From: Lepidostoma basale
Lineage: Eukaryota; Arthropoda; Insecta; Trichoptera; Lepidostomatidae
NCBI GenBank assembly: GCA_022606425.2
Contig: JAHDVF020001018.1
Span: forward strand, 1,984,001 to 2,048,000
Reading direction: 5' to 3'
DNA length: 64,000 nucleotides
Position numbers and translations under genes: made by a program. This document shows positions 42,465-51,316 of this stretch, one piece after another (the first letter of the stretch is position 1; every line of letters starts with the position of its first letter). Below the pieces are notes generated by a model. The model did no database searches, was not told the DNA's origin, and saw only the letters and a program-made list of their open reading frames with translations.

Positions 42465-42825
42465 TTTTCTTTTTCTTTTTTATATACATTGTTTACAACA
42501 CTAACTATAAAAAAAAAAATCAAATATCAGACATGTTTCGGTCAACCCGGTCTTTCCTCAGCGATATTATAAAGATATTTAAAATATTATAAAATTGTTT
42601 ACAAATATGATCAGTTTTGACAAAACTGATCATAGTTGTAAACAATTTTATAATAAACTGTTAAATTAAACAACTTTGTTTTTTGTATCACAATTTTTAA
42701 ATATTTTAAATATCTATATAATATCACCGAGGAAGGGCTGGGTAGTCCTAATAATGTTTGAAAAATATTTTTTAATTTTTTAATAAATGTAAGTGTTGGA
42801 TACAAAGTATATAAAAAAAATCACG
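42465..42825. repeat. HH-A palindrome with internal HH-C scrap
   Basis: Termini TATACATTGTTTACAACACT and GTAAGTGTTGGATACAAAG. The minus-strand unit (42531-42577) keeps CTGAGGA and GAAACATGTC, but helix II is mismatched (AGAC/GACC). The plus unit (42722-42765) has CCGAGGA and no GAAAC. A segment AAACTGTTAAATTAAACAAC near 42656 matches HH-C arms, suggesting a nested or recombined origin. Confidence 0.65.
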
Positions 42826-42944
42826 TTAAACATCTACAACATAAAGTTATGGCGAGCACAGAAGAAAGTTCATGTTGTTTACAAAGTTTAAAAAGCATTG
42901 TTCTAGAATTTTTTTAATTATTTTCTCGTTTTATCCCAAGACTG

Positions 42945-43138
42945 GTGCGACCCATCCCTCCCTGGCGCGGCGCGACCACCGTTGTTACGAAGGTCGATAA
43001 AAATGAGTCCGCTATTAACAGTGCTGGCCGCATGTTTAGTTTTACGCTCAACCGGGCGCCATAGTAATGCGCGGGAATTCGGTCAATTTACCAGCGCCAT
43101 GTTTGTCTTGAGATGGCGGAATGACAACCGCGCCGGCG
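42945..43138 (+). CDS. sog: Candidate exon 1 of short gastrulation/chordin (signal peptide)
   Basis: A CpG-rich island in AT-rich DNA. ATG at 43003 (context GATAAAAATGA) opens MSPLLTVLAACLVLRSTG, a typical short signal peptide with hydrophobic core LLTVLAACLVL. Three possible donors lie downstream (GT at 43064, 43082 and 43139), and all leave one base of an unfinished codon, which fits the two leading bases of the vWFC exon at 46591. The end is drawn at the last donor and is uncertain. The same strand, a 3.5 kb intron, secretion signal and CpG content support a first exon of a secreted BMP antagonist. There is no protein similarity in this exon itself, and the N-termini of these proteins vary. 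The alternative is an unrelated first exon or a chance frame. Confidence 0.5.
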
Positions 43139-43379
43139 GTTTGTATCAAGATAGTTCTGGCAAGCATTTACGGGTATTAAATTCAACACTTCTAGATCAA
43201 ATTCAAGACAGAAAACATAACATTTCCATTTGCTGATGTTTGCTGTTTTTTAAAGTAGCTTAAAGCTTGAGTTTTAATTTCTTTCTTATCTTAATAATTT
43301 TAATTTGAACATACATCGATCAATTACTATTTTTTTAATGAAGAACGGAGATTACATATTTTTTATTAATTTATTAATA

Positions 43380-43725
43380 AAAAATATGGAAAAAAACGTC
43401 AGTTTTCTAAAAGTTTTATTATAATATTATTACATTTTAGTCATATTCTGTTAAATTTAAAAACTTTGTTTGAAGTATCACATTTGTATTTTTATTTTAA
43501 CAGCTGTTCGTTCACCTATGTTGGCATCATCAGGTGTTAACATCAGGTGTTTTTTTAATATAAATTTAACAGTTTATAATGTTAAAGTATCATAGTGTTT
43601 CGGCCAAAACAATGGACTATTTAGTTATATTCTTTAAAATTCATATTTTCGTTTTAATTTTAATTCAACAATCTTACACCTTTTGGATTTATATGTCTAT
43701 CTATAATCTGTATTATACTTCTTAT
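43380..43725. repeat. HH-B/HH-C composite repeat, copy 1
   Basis: GTCAGTTTTCTAAAAGTTTT (HH-B arm), then GAAGTATCACATTTGTA, an HH-C unit (minus core CTGATGA, helix II GCCAAC, but GAAC instead of GAAAC), and GTATCATAGTGTTTCGGCC, ending TTGGATTTATATGTCTATC. It is repeated in direct orientation at 44055-44390. Confidence 0.75.
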
Positions 43726-43734
43726 TATTGGATT

Positions 43735-44058
43735 TGGACTTGAACTTCGATATTCTGACTTACAGAGGTTCAGCTCATGTGGCTATTCCTCTAACATCTG
43801 ATGGGAACATTGTTGGAAGGTGATTTGGTGGGTTGTTAGTTTATGCGGGGGCATGATTTGTGTGGCCCGGAGTGTTCCTCTGAAGGAGGATAGATTTTTG
43901 ACTATTGTGGCGGCTGGAGGTGTTTGGGTCGTAATTTGAGAAGTCTTTTATTGTGGGGTTAGGATCTGAAGGGAGTTCTTTGTAAAATCGTTCGGCAAGT
44001 TTCAGAATGAATTCATCTATCATCGGGATTCCCGATTCTAGGTGCAGTTGTGTGAATG
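43735..44058 (-). pseudogene. LINE-J2 3' end between two direct repeats
   Basis: Minus strand: IGNPDDR-side MIDEFILKLAERFYKELPSD, then SILLQRNTPGHTNHAPA with stop at 43841-43843, J2 3' UTR and short tail GAAGTTCAAGTCCAAATCC at 43733-43750. It starts abruptly at 44058. Confidence 0.8.
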
Positions 44059-44390
44059 AAAACGTCAGTTTTCTAGAAGTTTTATTATATTATATTTTAG
44101 TTATATTGTTAAATTAAAAAAAAAAAATTATGTATCATAATTGTATTTTTATTTTAACAGTTGTTTTGTTAACCTATGTTGGCATCATCAGGTGTTACAT
44201 CGGGTGTTTTTATTTTCATTTTTTATTTTAATTTTTTAATTTAACAGTTTATAATATTATAGTATCATAGTGTTTCGGCCAAAACAATGGACTATTTAGT
44301 TATATTACTTAAAATTCATATTTTCGTTTTAATTTTAATTCAACAATCTTACACGTTTTGGATTTATATGTCTATCTATAATCATTATTC
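44055..44390. repeat. HH-B/HH-C composite repeat, copy 2
   Basis: Direct repeat of 43380-43725 with small changes: GTCAGTTTTCTAGAAGTTTT, ATTTTAACAGTTGTTTTG, GCATCATCAGGTGTTACAT, CATAGTGTTTCGGCCAAAAC. The minus-strand hammerhead-like unit has CTGATGA and helix II GCCAAC/GTTAAC, but the conserved GAAA became AAAA. Confidence 0.75.
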
Positions 44391-44665
44391 TTCTTCTTCT
44401 TGTTAGTGTAGTCCTTGTGGCCTATTTCTTGAAAGGAATTGGCTTCCTGCGATGTCGACTCCTAGCTGTCGATCCATCTCTTTGGTGGTCTGCCCGGGGG
44501 TCATATACCTTTGGCCGTGCAACACAATAAGGGGGAGTCTGCATGGATCCATTCTCCTTACGTGTGCATACCAGTATCTTCTCCTGTGCCTTCCTCACCT
44601 AACGACATCCTCGACCTCTCATATATCCCTTATCCTTGAGTTCCTTATTCTGATTACGATTTTGT
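44390..44665 (-). pseudogene. LINE C-terminal fragment
   Basis: Minus strand, after a (GAA)n end at 44390-44402: RKAQEKILVCTRKENGSMQT, PPYCVARPKVYDPR, QRDGSTARSRHRRKPIPF. This is the VRxxxEDTGTHVRRMxxxRLPxxxxxG region of an RTE-like family also present at 62610-62900. Confidence 0.5.
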
Positions 44666-44773
44666 AAATTAACTGATATTGAAAATTGTAATAATATAAT
44701 CAATGTATTCTTTTCTCTGCATCTGAAATGTGAAATAAATACAGTGCAGAATCAAGAGTTCTTTGAATCTAAT

Positions 44774-45113
44774 TTATATCGGAACTACATTAAGGAGTGA
44801 AGATGAATATATATTAGTTTGTTCATTGATTAATGTTAAATTAGGGTATTTGTTATGCTTATTAATTTCTAATTGTTCCAATAGGCTGAAAGTGTACCCT
44901 TTATTATGAATGTGTAGCGGAATTGGTACGTTATTTGGATATAGTGTATGTTTATTGTCTAGTAGATGTTTGGCAAATTGGGAGTTTGATTTATTCAGTC
45001 TGAAAGACCTTACGTGTTCCGAGAAACGTGTTTCAAAAAACGCCCTATTTGGCCTATACTCGTATATACAGCGTTGCAATCATTGCATTCTAATTTGTAT
45101 ATTCCGATATTTT
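44774..45113 (-). pseudogene. Penelope-like element GIY-YIG endonuclease fragment
   Basis: Read from 45113 downward: NIGIYKLECNDCNAVYTSIG, QIGR, then after a one-base frameshift FFETRFSEHVRSFRLNKSNS and QFAKHLLDNKH, stop at 44774-44776. The order GIY...CxxC...YxxIGQxGRxFxTRFxEH...SxFAxHLLxxxH is the C-terminal GIY-YIG nuclease domain of Penelope-like elements, including the extra cysteine pair. The RT upstream is missing; an HH-B palindrome begins within about 10 bp of the truncated 5' side. The frameshift between GIY and the catalytic arginine region inactivates it. It lies inside the proposed sog intron 1, on the opposite strand. Confidence 0.82.
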
Positions 45114-45114
45114 T

Positions 45115-45425
45115 TTATGTTAAAGACATGCTTCGCCTTTCTAAGGCCTTATCGATGTGATATTTGATAATGGTTTAGGAAGGCGAAACATGTCATTCCC
45201 ATAAAATATAATAAAACTTCTAGAAATCAGACGTTTTAATAAATTCTAATCACAAGTCTTCTAAACCTTAACGAAAACGTCTCCTTTCTATTTTAGAAGT
45301 TTTATTATAGTTTATGGTAATGACATGCTATGCCTTTCTAAGGCCCTACAATTTGATATTTGATAACATGATACTCCCATAAAATATAATAAAACTTCTA
45401 GAAATCAAACGTTTTCATAAATATT
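45115..45425. repeat. Two HH-B palindromes
   Basis: Copy 1 at 45118-45240: GACATGCTTCGCCTTTC, then TTTGATAATGGTTTAGG, AGGCGAAACATGTCATTCCC and AACTTCTAGAAATCAGAC. Copy 2 at 45280-45420: TTTTAGAAGTTTTATTATAG, GACATGCTATGCC, TTTGATAACATG. The hammerhead-like core reads TTGATAA as in all HH-B copies. Adjacency to the PLE endonuclease fragment suggests HH-B is a PLE terminal repeat. Confidence 0.7.
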
Positions 45426-45449
45426 AATTATTTGTAATATGTTAAGGGG

Positions 45450-45800
45450 GATGAGGTAATGGCGAAAAACACCTAGCCGACTCAAATGTCAACCTCACTT
45501 CACGCGGTCCTCCTGCAAGATATTATAACTAACGAGACATTGGTGACCGACAACCGGTGGTACAACCGTAAGACCTGCACAGGATTAAATCCTTGTCAAT
45601 CATACGTGTAAGGAGTTCCTGAAAGAAAAAAAAATCCTACAACAACCCGTCTTGACAGTGTGATATGGAGCTACATATTTATCGTAGCCGCCCAAACAAC
45701 CCCAAGACTAAAAATGACTGAAGTTGTGGAAGTCGGAAAGGCAGGTCTATGTTAAACAATGGACGACTAAAGGCTAATGATGATGATGAATATGTTGATA
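45450..45800 (+). mobile_element. Unassigned retroelement 3' end with (ATG)n tail
   Basis: A non-coding segment with GTGACCGACAACCGGTGG, GACAGTGTGATATGGAGC, then GGCAGGTCTATGTTAAACAA, TGGACGACTAAAGGC and TAATGATGATGATGAA at 45775-45791. The final part resembles the QCTYVQQWTxx..DDD-type 3' ends of RTE-like elements. It could be a SINE using such a tail. Confidence 0.5.
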
Positions 45801-45894
45801 TTATTGATATTTATGTTGGGTGTATTATAAGTATATATTTGATTGGTTAATTTATATTTGAATAAATATAATTACACTTTGTATTACAATTATT

Positions 45895-45955
45895 TTATTT
45901 TTAATGAACTCGGACATGTTTCGGTTACAAGTAACCTTTATCAATGTATACAATT
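45895..45955 (-). repeat. HH-H hammerhead-like repeat
   Basis: Minus strand: TTGATAA, extra A, helix II GGTTAC/GTAACC with loop TT, GAAAC, AT, GTC, CGAGTTC. Helix II is perfect, but the core has T at position 3 and A at position 8, the same two changes as HH-B. Confidence 0.5.
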
Positions 45956-46304
45956 TTAACAGTCAAATGAAACAGTGCAGTCACTTATATACTAAATGGA
46001 TATCGAGTTATGTATAAAAGTGGAAGAGGGATAATTAGGATTGAAGGGAGGGGAGATGTAACGGGAACATATCGAGTTGAAGGGGTATAATTAGGATTGA
46101 GGAGAGGGGAGGTGTAACGGGAACTTATCGAGCATGGGAATTGAATTAAAATTTAATTGGTTATATATTATATTTTCATTATTTTTGATGGCTTTTTAAT
46201 TTCTAAAATTTCTAAATTGTTTAAATTATTAATCTGAAAATTTCAATTTCAATTTCTCTTTTTAATTAATTCATTAATTAATTACCCATCTTAATTAATT
46301 ATCT

Positions 46305-46533
46305 TAATATATGACGCTAGTGTAGATGGACCTACCAACAGTGAAGTAATTTAAAAAAAATTAACATATATACAAGTTCCAAAAATTTGTCAGGCGTGGT
46401 GTCGTAAGAAGGGTTGTTGTTAAATATAAAGTGATCGCTTAACCCAACCAATGACAGGTCATTAGTCCCGTAAACGCCTCGATTACCATATTCTGTTTCC
46501 AAATAATTTACATCTTCGTCTCTTGAGATACAA
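46305..46533 (-). mobile_element. MITE-L, single arm
   Basis: Ends GAGATACAA followed by TTAA (46534-46537). Inward CATCTTCGTCTC, ACGCCTCGATTACC, CCAACCAATGACAGG and GACGCTAGTGTAGATGG. The distal arm is missing. It lies 60 bp upstream of the sog vWFC exon. Confidence 0.75.
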
Positions 46534-46590
46534 TTAATCCTTAATTAATTAATTGGTTAATGTTAATTTATATTTCCACTTTTGTTTCAG

Positions 46591-46694
46591 AATGCACCTT
46601 CGGAGGCCAGGCTCGGGAGTTGGGATCTACGTGGCTAGCGGATCTTGGGCCCCCATTCGGCGTCATGTATTGCATCAAGTGCGAGTGCTTACCC
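46591..46694 (+). CDS. sog: Short gastrulation/chordin exon, start of first vWFC (CR1) domain
   Basis: 104 nt bounded by a pyrimidine-rich acceptor (CCACTTTTGTTTCAG) and the donor GTAAGT at 46695. After two bases that complete a split codon it encodes CTFGGQARELGSTWLADLGP and PFGVMYCIKCECLP (34 residues). The pattern C-x-F-G-G-x(4)-LGS-W-x-x-DLG-PFGVMYC-x-x-C-x-C is diagnostic of the first cysteine-rich domain of Sog/Chordin, an extracellular BMP antagonist that binds Dpp/BMP through these domains and patterns the dorsoventral axis. The reading phase leaves the exon at a codon boundary. The next CR1 segment is not found in the remaining window, implying a following intron longer than 17 kb. 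It is not disrupted and reads as a live host exon amid TE debris. Confidence 0.88.
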
Positions 46695-47135
46695 GTAAGT
46701 AGAGCTTTTTAAGAACACTTTTACGTTCGATACCCTATTCTACTACTTAACGTGGTGACTCGTTTTAATTGAGTTAATTCATACGGTCTTGTGTGTATCA
46801 AGTTATCTGCATAATTCCAAATACGATATACAACTTTCATACGACATTGTAAAGATTGTGTATGGTGATAGTCACGTCACGATTTCCGCGTTCCATATTG
46901 CCCGAGATGGAAGTCTAGAGTAAGTTCTACAATCGCGCATGTTATCTGTAGCGGTAGGATTTGAAAAATAGTTTTATCGGCTAATTTTAAACTCCCTAAG
47001 TACCTATGGCAGTGAGTGAATACTGCAGCGTTACTGTCATTGCATTATTGTGTTTATACTTTCATATAAAGCATTTAATTTTTGGTGTGGCATTATTAAA
47101 AAAAACGAAAACACTTTTGTATAATTCTTTTTTTT
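46695..47135. other. Intronic sequence, nothing recognised
   Basis: This follows the donor of the sog exon. No repeat or second exon is seen until the hammerhead-like repeats at 47140. Confidence 0.4.
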
Positions 47136-47139
47136 TATC

Positions 47140-47190
47140 GATTCAAACGGTTTCGCTCCCGGTGGAGCTTGATCAGGGTTACAAAAAATA
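47140..47190 (-). repeat. HH-G hammerhead-like unit (one core change)
   Basis: Minus strand: GTAACC, CTGATCA, extra A, helix II GCTCC/GGAGC, GAAAC, CG, TTTGAATCG. Helix II is perfect with a short loop (ACCG). Position 8 is C instead of G, and GTH is altered. Confidence 0.6.
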
Positions 47191-47296
47191 AACAACAACA
47201 AAAAATCATCACTTAAAAGCATAAATCGTCGTAAAAAATCGTTATAAAAATTCGTCATTACGGAATTATACACTGTTAACGCCTTAAGTTGAAAAT

Positions 47297-47343
47297 TATT
47301 ACACTGAAGAAGGGCGTGTATGGTCTGAAACATGTTTGTGTAA
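47297..47343 (+). ncRNA. Predicted hammerhead ribozyme (HH-H-like)
   Basis: Helix I TTACA/TGTGTAA (A-U, C-G, A-U, then a wobble); core CTGAAGA 47304-47310; extra A; helix II GGGC/GGTCT region with two G-U pairs; GAAAC 47327-47331; AT; GTT with cleavage predicted after T47336. The conserved core is intact but the helices are weak. Confidence 0.58.
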
Positions 47344-47394
47344 AGTGTAAAGGGGTGTTGTAATATTAAATGTTTTTCAAAAGTTATTAAAATA

Positions 47395-47640
47395 TAATCA
47401 AATGATTTTACTGAAATCTCTTGATGGAAGTTCATTTTAAATAATAATTAAATAAAACAATGTTTTTTAACTACTTCCACTTTTGTCTTTATTTAGACAG
47501 CGACCGGTTTCGTCAGGCTCGCTGGCATCGACAGATTGGTCTCTCGATGCCAGCGAGCCTGGCGAAACCGGTCGCTGTCTAAATAAAGACAAAAGTGGAA
47601 GTAGTTAAAAAACATTGTTTTATTTAATTATTATTATTAA
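47395..47640. repeat. HH-D near-perfect palindrome
   Basis: Arms of about 92 bp (47440-47531 and 47543-47639) differ at only one noticed position (GTCAGG versus GCCAGG), around a loop of about 12 nt. They contain AACTACTTCCACTTTTGTC and GACAGCGACCGGTTTCG. Each arm holds a hammerhead-like unit: helix II GCCAG/CTGGC, GAAAC, CG, GTC, but the core reads TCGA in place of CTGANGA. The left flank TTTTACTGAAATCTCTTGAT is shared with 18160-18200. Confidence 0.8.
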
Positions 47641-47714
47641 AATATGACAACACAAAGTAATGAATATGTACGAAATGAAGAGCAGAATTACAGTTTTTTC
47701 TTTCTAAAACTTTC

Positions 47715-47850
47715 TAAGTTACCATCACACTGTTGTTCTTACCTGACATACTTCCGTCGTTTCTTCAACATTCATACATCGCCTCATGCATGCACGTCGT
47801 TTTCTGCGATTTCTCACATGGCCGACAATAAATATTTTGATTGTTCCGTT
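47715..47850 (-). pseudogene. LINE-A 3' fragment
   Basis: Minus-strand blocks RNHRKRRACMRRCMNVEETT, then QEQQCDG. No tail remains. Confidence 0.6.
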
Positions 47851-48064
47851 GTTGATCTAATTAGGATTTAGAGAGGGTGGGGTATAACGGGAACATTCCG
47901 AATTTAAATTTAGTCAATTGTTTATTATATTACCGTTATTTTAAATGGACTTTTTATTTCTAAAATTTCAAATTATGAGATTATTAATTTCACGTGATAA
48001 CACAAAGTACGTTTTTATTTATACAAACTCTTTTTATAATTTTCATGTAAAGTAAACGGTTAAA

Positions 48065-48240
48065 AAATAATTAATACGAATGAAAACGTCCGCGTTTATA
48101 AAAGTTTTATTATATTTTATGTGAATGACATATTTCGCCTATCTAAGGCATATTTAAATGTAGCTATATTTAATAATGCCTTAGACAGGCGAAACATGTC
48201 ATTCACATAAACTATTATATAATAAAATGTTTTAATTTAA
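48065..48240. repeat. HH-B palindrome
   Basis: AATACGAATGAAAACGTCCG, GTGAATGACATATTTCGCC, TATCTAAGGCATATT; right half TAATGCCTTAGACAGGCG, AAACATGTCATTCACAT. The loop is short and the core reads TTAATAA. Confidence 0.65.
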
Positions 48241-48259
48241 AAATGAAATAAAAAACTTT

Positions 48260-48366
48260 TTAAAACACAAGAGCGCCAAACGGTTTCAATCTATATACAA
48301 GTGTATAGCCCTGATGAAGCTCGTTACAGAGTGAAACCGGTTAGCGCTCCTTACTCAAAATAAAGT
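48260..48366. repeat. HH-G palindromic element
   Basis: Left GAGCGCCAAACGGTTTCA, right TGAAACCGGTTAGCGCTC, forming the inverted frame around the plus-strand hammerhead at 48305-48350. AAAATAAAGTGG at the right edge resembles the HH-D edge AAATAAAGACAAAAGTGG. Confidence 0.65.
48305..48350 (+). ncRNA. Predicted hammerhead ribozyme (HH-G)
   Basis: Core CTGATGA 48311-48317; extra A; helix II GCTC/GAGT (one G-U) with loop GTTACA; GAAAC 48333-48337; CG; GTT, cleavage after T48342. Helix III is the CCGG palindrome. Helix I pairs imperfectly (AGC with GCT, offset by unpaired bases). Confidence 0.62.
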
Positions 48367-48369
48367 GGT

Positions 48370-48700
48370 ATTATTAACTAACTAACTAATTTACCATCAC
48401 ACCGTCTCTCCGAAGGGATAGGCAGAAAGAATGGACTGCCACACTTTCCTTTCCTGACATATTTCTCTCGCTTCCTCAACACTCATACATCGTGTCATGC
48501 ACGCGCGTCGATTTCTCTGACTACTCACATGGCCGACATTCAATATTTGATTTATTTGATCGTGCCACGTTTTCCTCGGTCTTCTTCTATTTCTGGTTCC
48601 ATTTACATTGTTAACATATAATTTTTTTACCATTCTTTTTTCATTCATTCTTTCCATATGTCCAAACCATCTTAATAATCCTTTCATTATTTGTGGTTTT
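48370..48700 (-). pseudogene. LINE-A 3' portion with (TTAG) tail
   Basis: A 96-codon open frame: MKGLLRWFGHMERMNEKRMV, RRRPRKTWHDQINQILNVGH, MTRCMSVEEAREICQERKVW, SILSAYPFGETV. Stop, short spacer and GTTA repeats at 48376-48390. Very similar to the 6950-7223 copy. Confidence 0.85.
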
Positions 48701-49134
48701 ATTCATTTTTTAAATATGTCAAACCATCTATTGGCTTCTTACCAAAGTTAAATGTATAAATTATTAAACGTGGATAATAATATTTTTGTTCAAGAGACAA
48801 TAAATAGTAAACGGTTTTTATATTTCTGAGTTTGCATTCAAGCAGCATATGGTATATATTCATTGGGGTTTATACGCGTTACTTTAATAACCACTCTTCC
48901 TATAGTTATATACACCAATAATATTACGTTGTAACCACGGAGAATGCCATTGTTTCAACGGTCGTGACATAACAGACACAATAAGTCACAACATGTGTTT
49001 ATTTTTGCAAATGTACCTAATATCAATATTCGTGGGGTCATTGCTTTTGTGATTTAATATTGTGTATTGTCATTTGGAATTCCTGTGCTACTTAGTCATG
49101 AGCGTAAATAAATACAAATTCAACGCAAGCGCAA
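48701..49134. other. No recognised feature
   Basis: AT-rich; no gene or repeat match noticed. Confidence 0.3.
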
Positions 49135-49620
49135 TCAGTTCAATTCAATTTATTCAAAAAATTATAAACATTACAGAATAACAAATCCAAATCGTTTATA
49201 ATCACAATATACAAAAATAAAATTAACAATTTAAAAAATATATATTTACAAATAATATAACAAGAAAACAAATGAGAGCAAGTCAGAAAAAAAGAAAAAC
49301 AGAAGACAATTAAAAACATATATATTCGAGAACAATAAGTAGAGAAGCAAATAGCAATTTAATACCTAAGAGATAGATGCTTTCTGAGGGTAGCCTCACT
49401 ATCGTGAAAAATGTCCACATCCGACGAGATGCGGTTTAATAGTATTATTGCCCTGCCCACGGGCATTACCTTAGGTAGATTGGTTCTACACAGTGGCAGG
49501 TGAAATAATCTATGTTGCCTTTGTCGCAGATAATTGTCGGGGACAAACAAAGTCAAGTCATTCAAAATATCCGAGTTATGTATTCAAACAAAGTCAAGTC
49601 ATTCAAAATATCCAGTTGTA
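49135..49620 (-). pseudogene. LINE-J1 3' end with UTR
   Basis: 68 codons open: MNDLTLFVPDNYLRQRQHRL, FHLPLCRTNLPKVMPVGRAI, ILLNRISSDVDIFHDSEATL, RKHLSLRY, stop 49359-49361. UTR to 49135 (AAATAAATTGAATTGAAC-like edge on the minus strand). The upstream edge has a tandem duplication of about 35 bp (ACAAAGTCAAGTCATTCAAA at 49546 and 49588). Confidence 0.8.
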
Positions 49621-49671
49621 GTCAGTACTTGGAGTAATTAAAATTGTTGTTTTATTAAAATCAACAAAATA

Positions 49672-49820
49672 TGACAACAACAACAACACCAAAAAGCCAT
49701 CATGCCGTTTCCCTGAAGGGGTAGGAAGAGTGAATGGTCTCTACTTTCTTCCACATTCATACAGCTAGTCATACATGCACGTCGATTCTTCCTATTTCTA
49801 ACATGATTAATCTGGACATG
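49672..49820 (-). pseudogene. LINE-A 3' end with (TTG)n tail
   Basis: LEIGRIDVHV-type frame (minus), CMNVEES, PFRETA and then GTTGTTGTTGTTGTC at 49674-49688. Confidence 0.7.
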
Positions 49821-49867
49821 CTATGTTTTGCCAACAGGAATATGAAATACTTAAAATACAGATAATT

Positions 49868-50025
49868 AACACGAATGAAAACGATTTTATATGGATGACA
49901 AGTTTCGCCCATCGTAGGCATTATCAAACGTTTGACATTTGATAATCCCTTAGAAGGGCGAAACATGTTATTCCCATGAGTTATAATAAAACTTCTAGAA
50001 AATAGACATTTTCATTTTTATTAAT
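49868..50025. repeat. HH-B palindrome
   Basis: ATGGATGACAAGTTTCGCCC, then TTGATAATCCCTTAGAAGGG, CGAAACATGTTATTCCC and AACTTCTAGAAAATAGAC. Confidence 0.6.
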
Positions 50026-50234
50026 TATTTAATACCTTGTTTTACATTATAATTCAGAAACAATAAAATAAAGTAATGATATTGTATTGTCAGACAGGTG
50101 ATCTTAATCTTAATATCAAATTTAATATTTTTTTCTAAATTTATTGATCAAAGTTTTCTGTTAACCAGAAAAACAAATAACGAAAAAAAAAATTTTGAAT
50201 TTTAATCCACTTGCTTTTTAACTAACAAGTTGTT

Positions 50235-50335
50235 TATAACAAAATATTTGTTGACTAGAAGTTGGCAGCGAGCTGTCGAAACCGGTCGAAGCCGTGAAAC
50301 CAAGTGGAATTAAAATAAAAATATTATAAAATAAT
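50235..50335 (+). repeat. HH-D scrap
   Basis: GTTGGCAGCGAGCTGTCGA, AACCGGTCGAAGCC, AAGTGGAATTAAAAT. Hammerhead-like lower half only. Confidence 0.45.
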
Positions 50336-50609
50336 TATTAATTAAAAAAAAATCGTTAAAAAATTAAGTTTCCTTAATATGTAGAATTTCTTCTTCTTGT
50401 TCCTCTCCTATCAGAGGTTGGAAAACAACACGGATATTTTAATTTTGATACATCAGTTCTAAAAAGAAATTTTTTATTGCAACTAAACCACATTCGAAAG
50501 TTTTCTAGCCGGAATTTTCTTCTTCTCTCGACACTCCTTTACCTTTTCATTTTATATTGGATAATCAGTTGCAACATTTTGTATTTATCGTTTTTCAAAA
50601 CGTACCCGG

Positions 50610-50672
50610 AGTATTCGAGTTTTTTTTTATTTTTATTTTTTATTTTTTATTTTTTTATTTTTTTATTTTTTT
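50610..50672. repeat. Low-complexity T/A run
   Basis: A run of about 60 bases of T tracts broken by single A (TTTTTTATTTTT pattern). Confidence 0.8.
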
Positions 50673-50689
50673 TTATGCATACAACAGGT

Positions 50690-50905
50690 TGTTTGAACCC
50701 AATTACTGTATACAATTTTTTTTTTAGCTATTATATTGATTCTCGTGACATGTGATAGGTAGCAAATCTATCGCCATTTTATTGTCACGTGAATTCTACA
50801 CCAGACCAAAGACAGTGTGACAATCATACTGCCATCGCCGCGAATCGAACCCGGAACCTCCGGTATGGAAGCCAGAGCTCTTACCACTCTGCCACGAAGG
50901 TCTTT
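50690..50905 (-). mobile_element. SINE-A, tRNA-derived SINE
   Basis: Minus strand: GACCTTCGTGGCAGAGTGGT (A box), GAGGTTCCGGGTTCGATTC (B box), CAGTATGATTGTCACACTG, GACAATAAAATGGCGATAG, ATCACATGTCACGAGAATC, then a 3' part with ACAGTAATTGGGTTCAAAC. This 3' end matches the 1432-1650 copy and differs from that at 22876 and 29688, so SINE-A has at least two 3'-end variants. Confidence 0.82.
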
Positions 50906-51044
50906 GCTTTATGATTAAGATATTTTCTATCTTCTGCTCCGAACCTCGTCTTTCGTGATGTTGACTTTCCAGGAAATTCCAAATATAATTGATATATAAA
51001 AAATTTCTGCAGTTGAATAGTTAATGGGGTATCTTGAAATATAT

Positions 51045-51085
51045 AAATATTTTAATATATAATATATATATATATATATAAGCCT
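51045..51085. repeat. TA microsatellite
   Basis: About 12 AT/TA dinucleotides at 51060-51081. Confidence 0.8.
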
Positions 51086-51316
51086 TTTCAGTATTTGCAT
51101 GTTACTCACACATATATTTTTTTTAAATGTGTGTATATGAATATTGTAATGTATTATAAGAACTGAATGAGTTAAGCGGTTCTTCGTGTGAGTTTAACCA
51201 GACGTAATCTGATTTTTTCTTCACAGCTCTGGACTACCAACTACCAATAAAAGAGATTATCAACCAATAGTGTAAGAATATTATAAATATTTGTAAACTG
51301 TTGTTAATAATAAAAC

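Noticed and set aside
43393..44388. LTR retrotransposon bounded by the two direct repeats
   Set aside because: The repeats lack TG...CA ends, a primer-binding site and any gag/pol between them. They consist of HH-B/HH-C sequence, so PLE-type repeats or duplication fit better.
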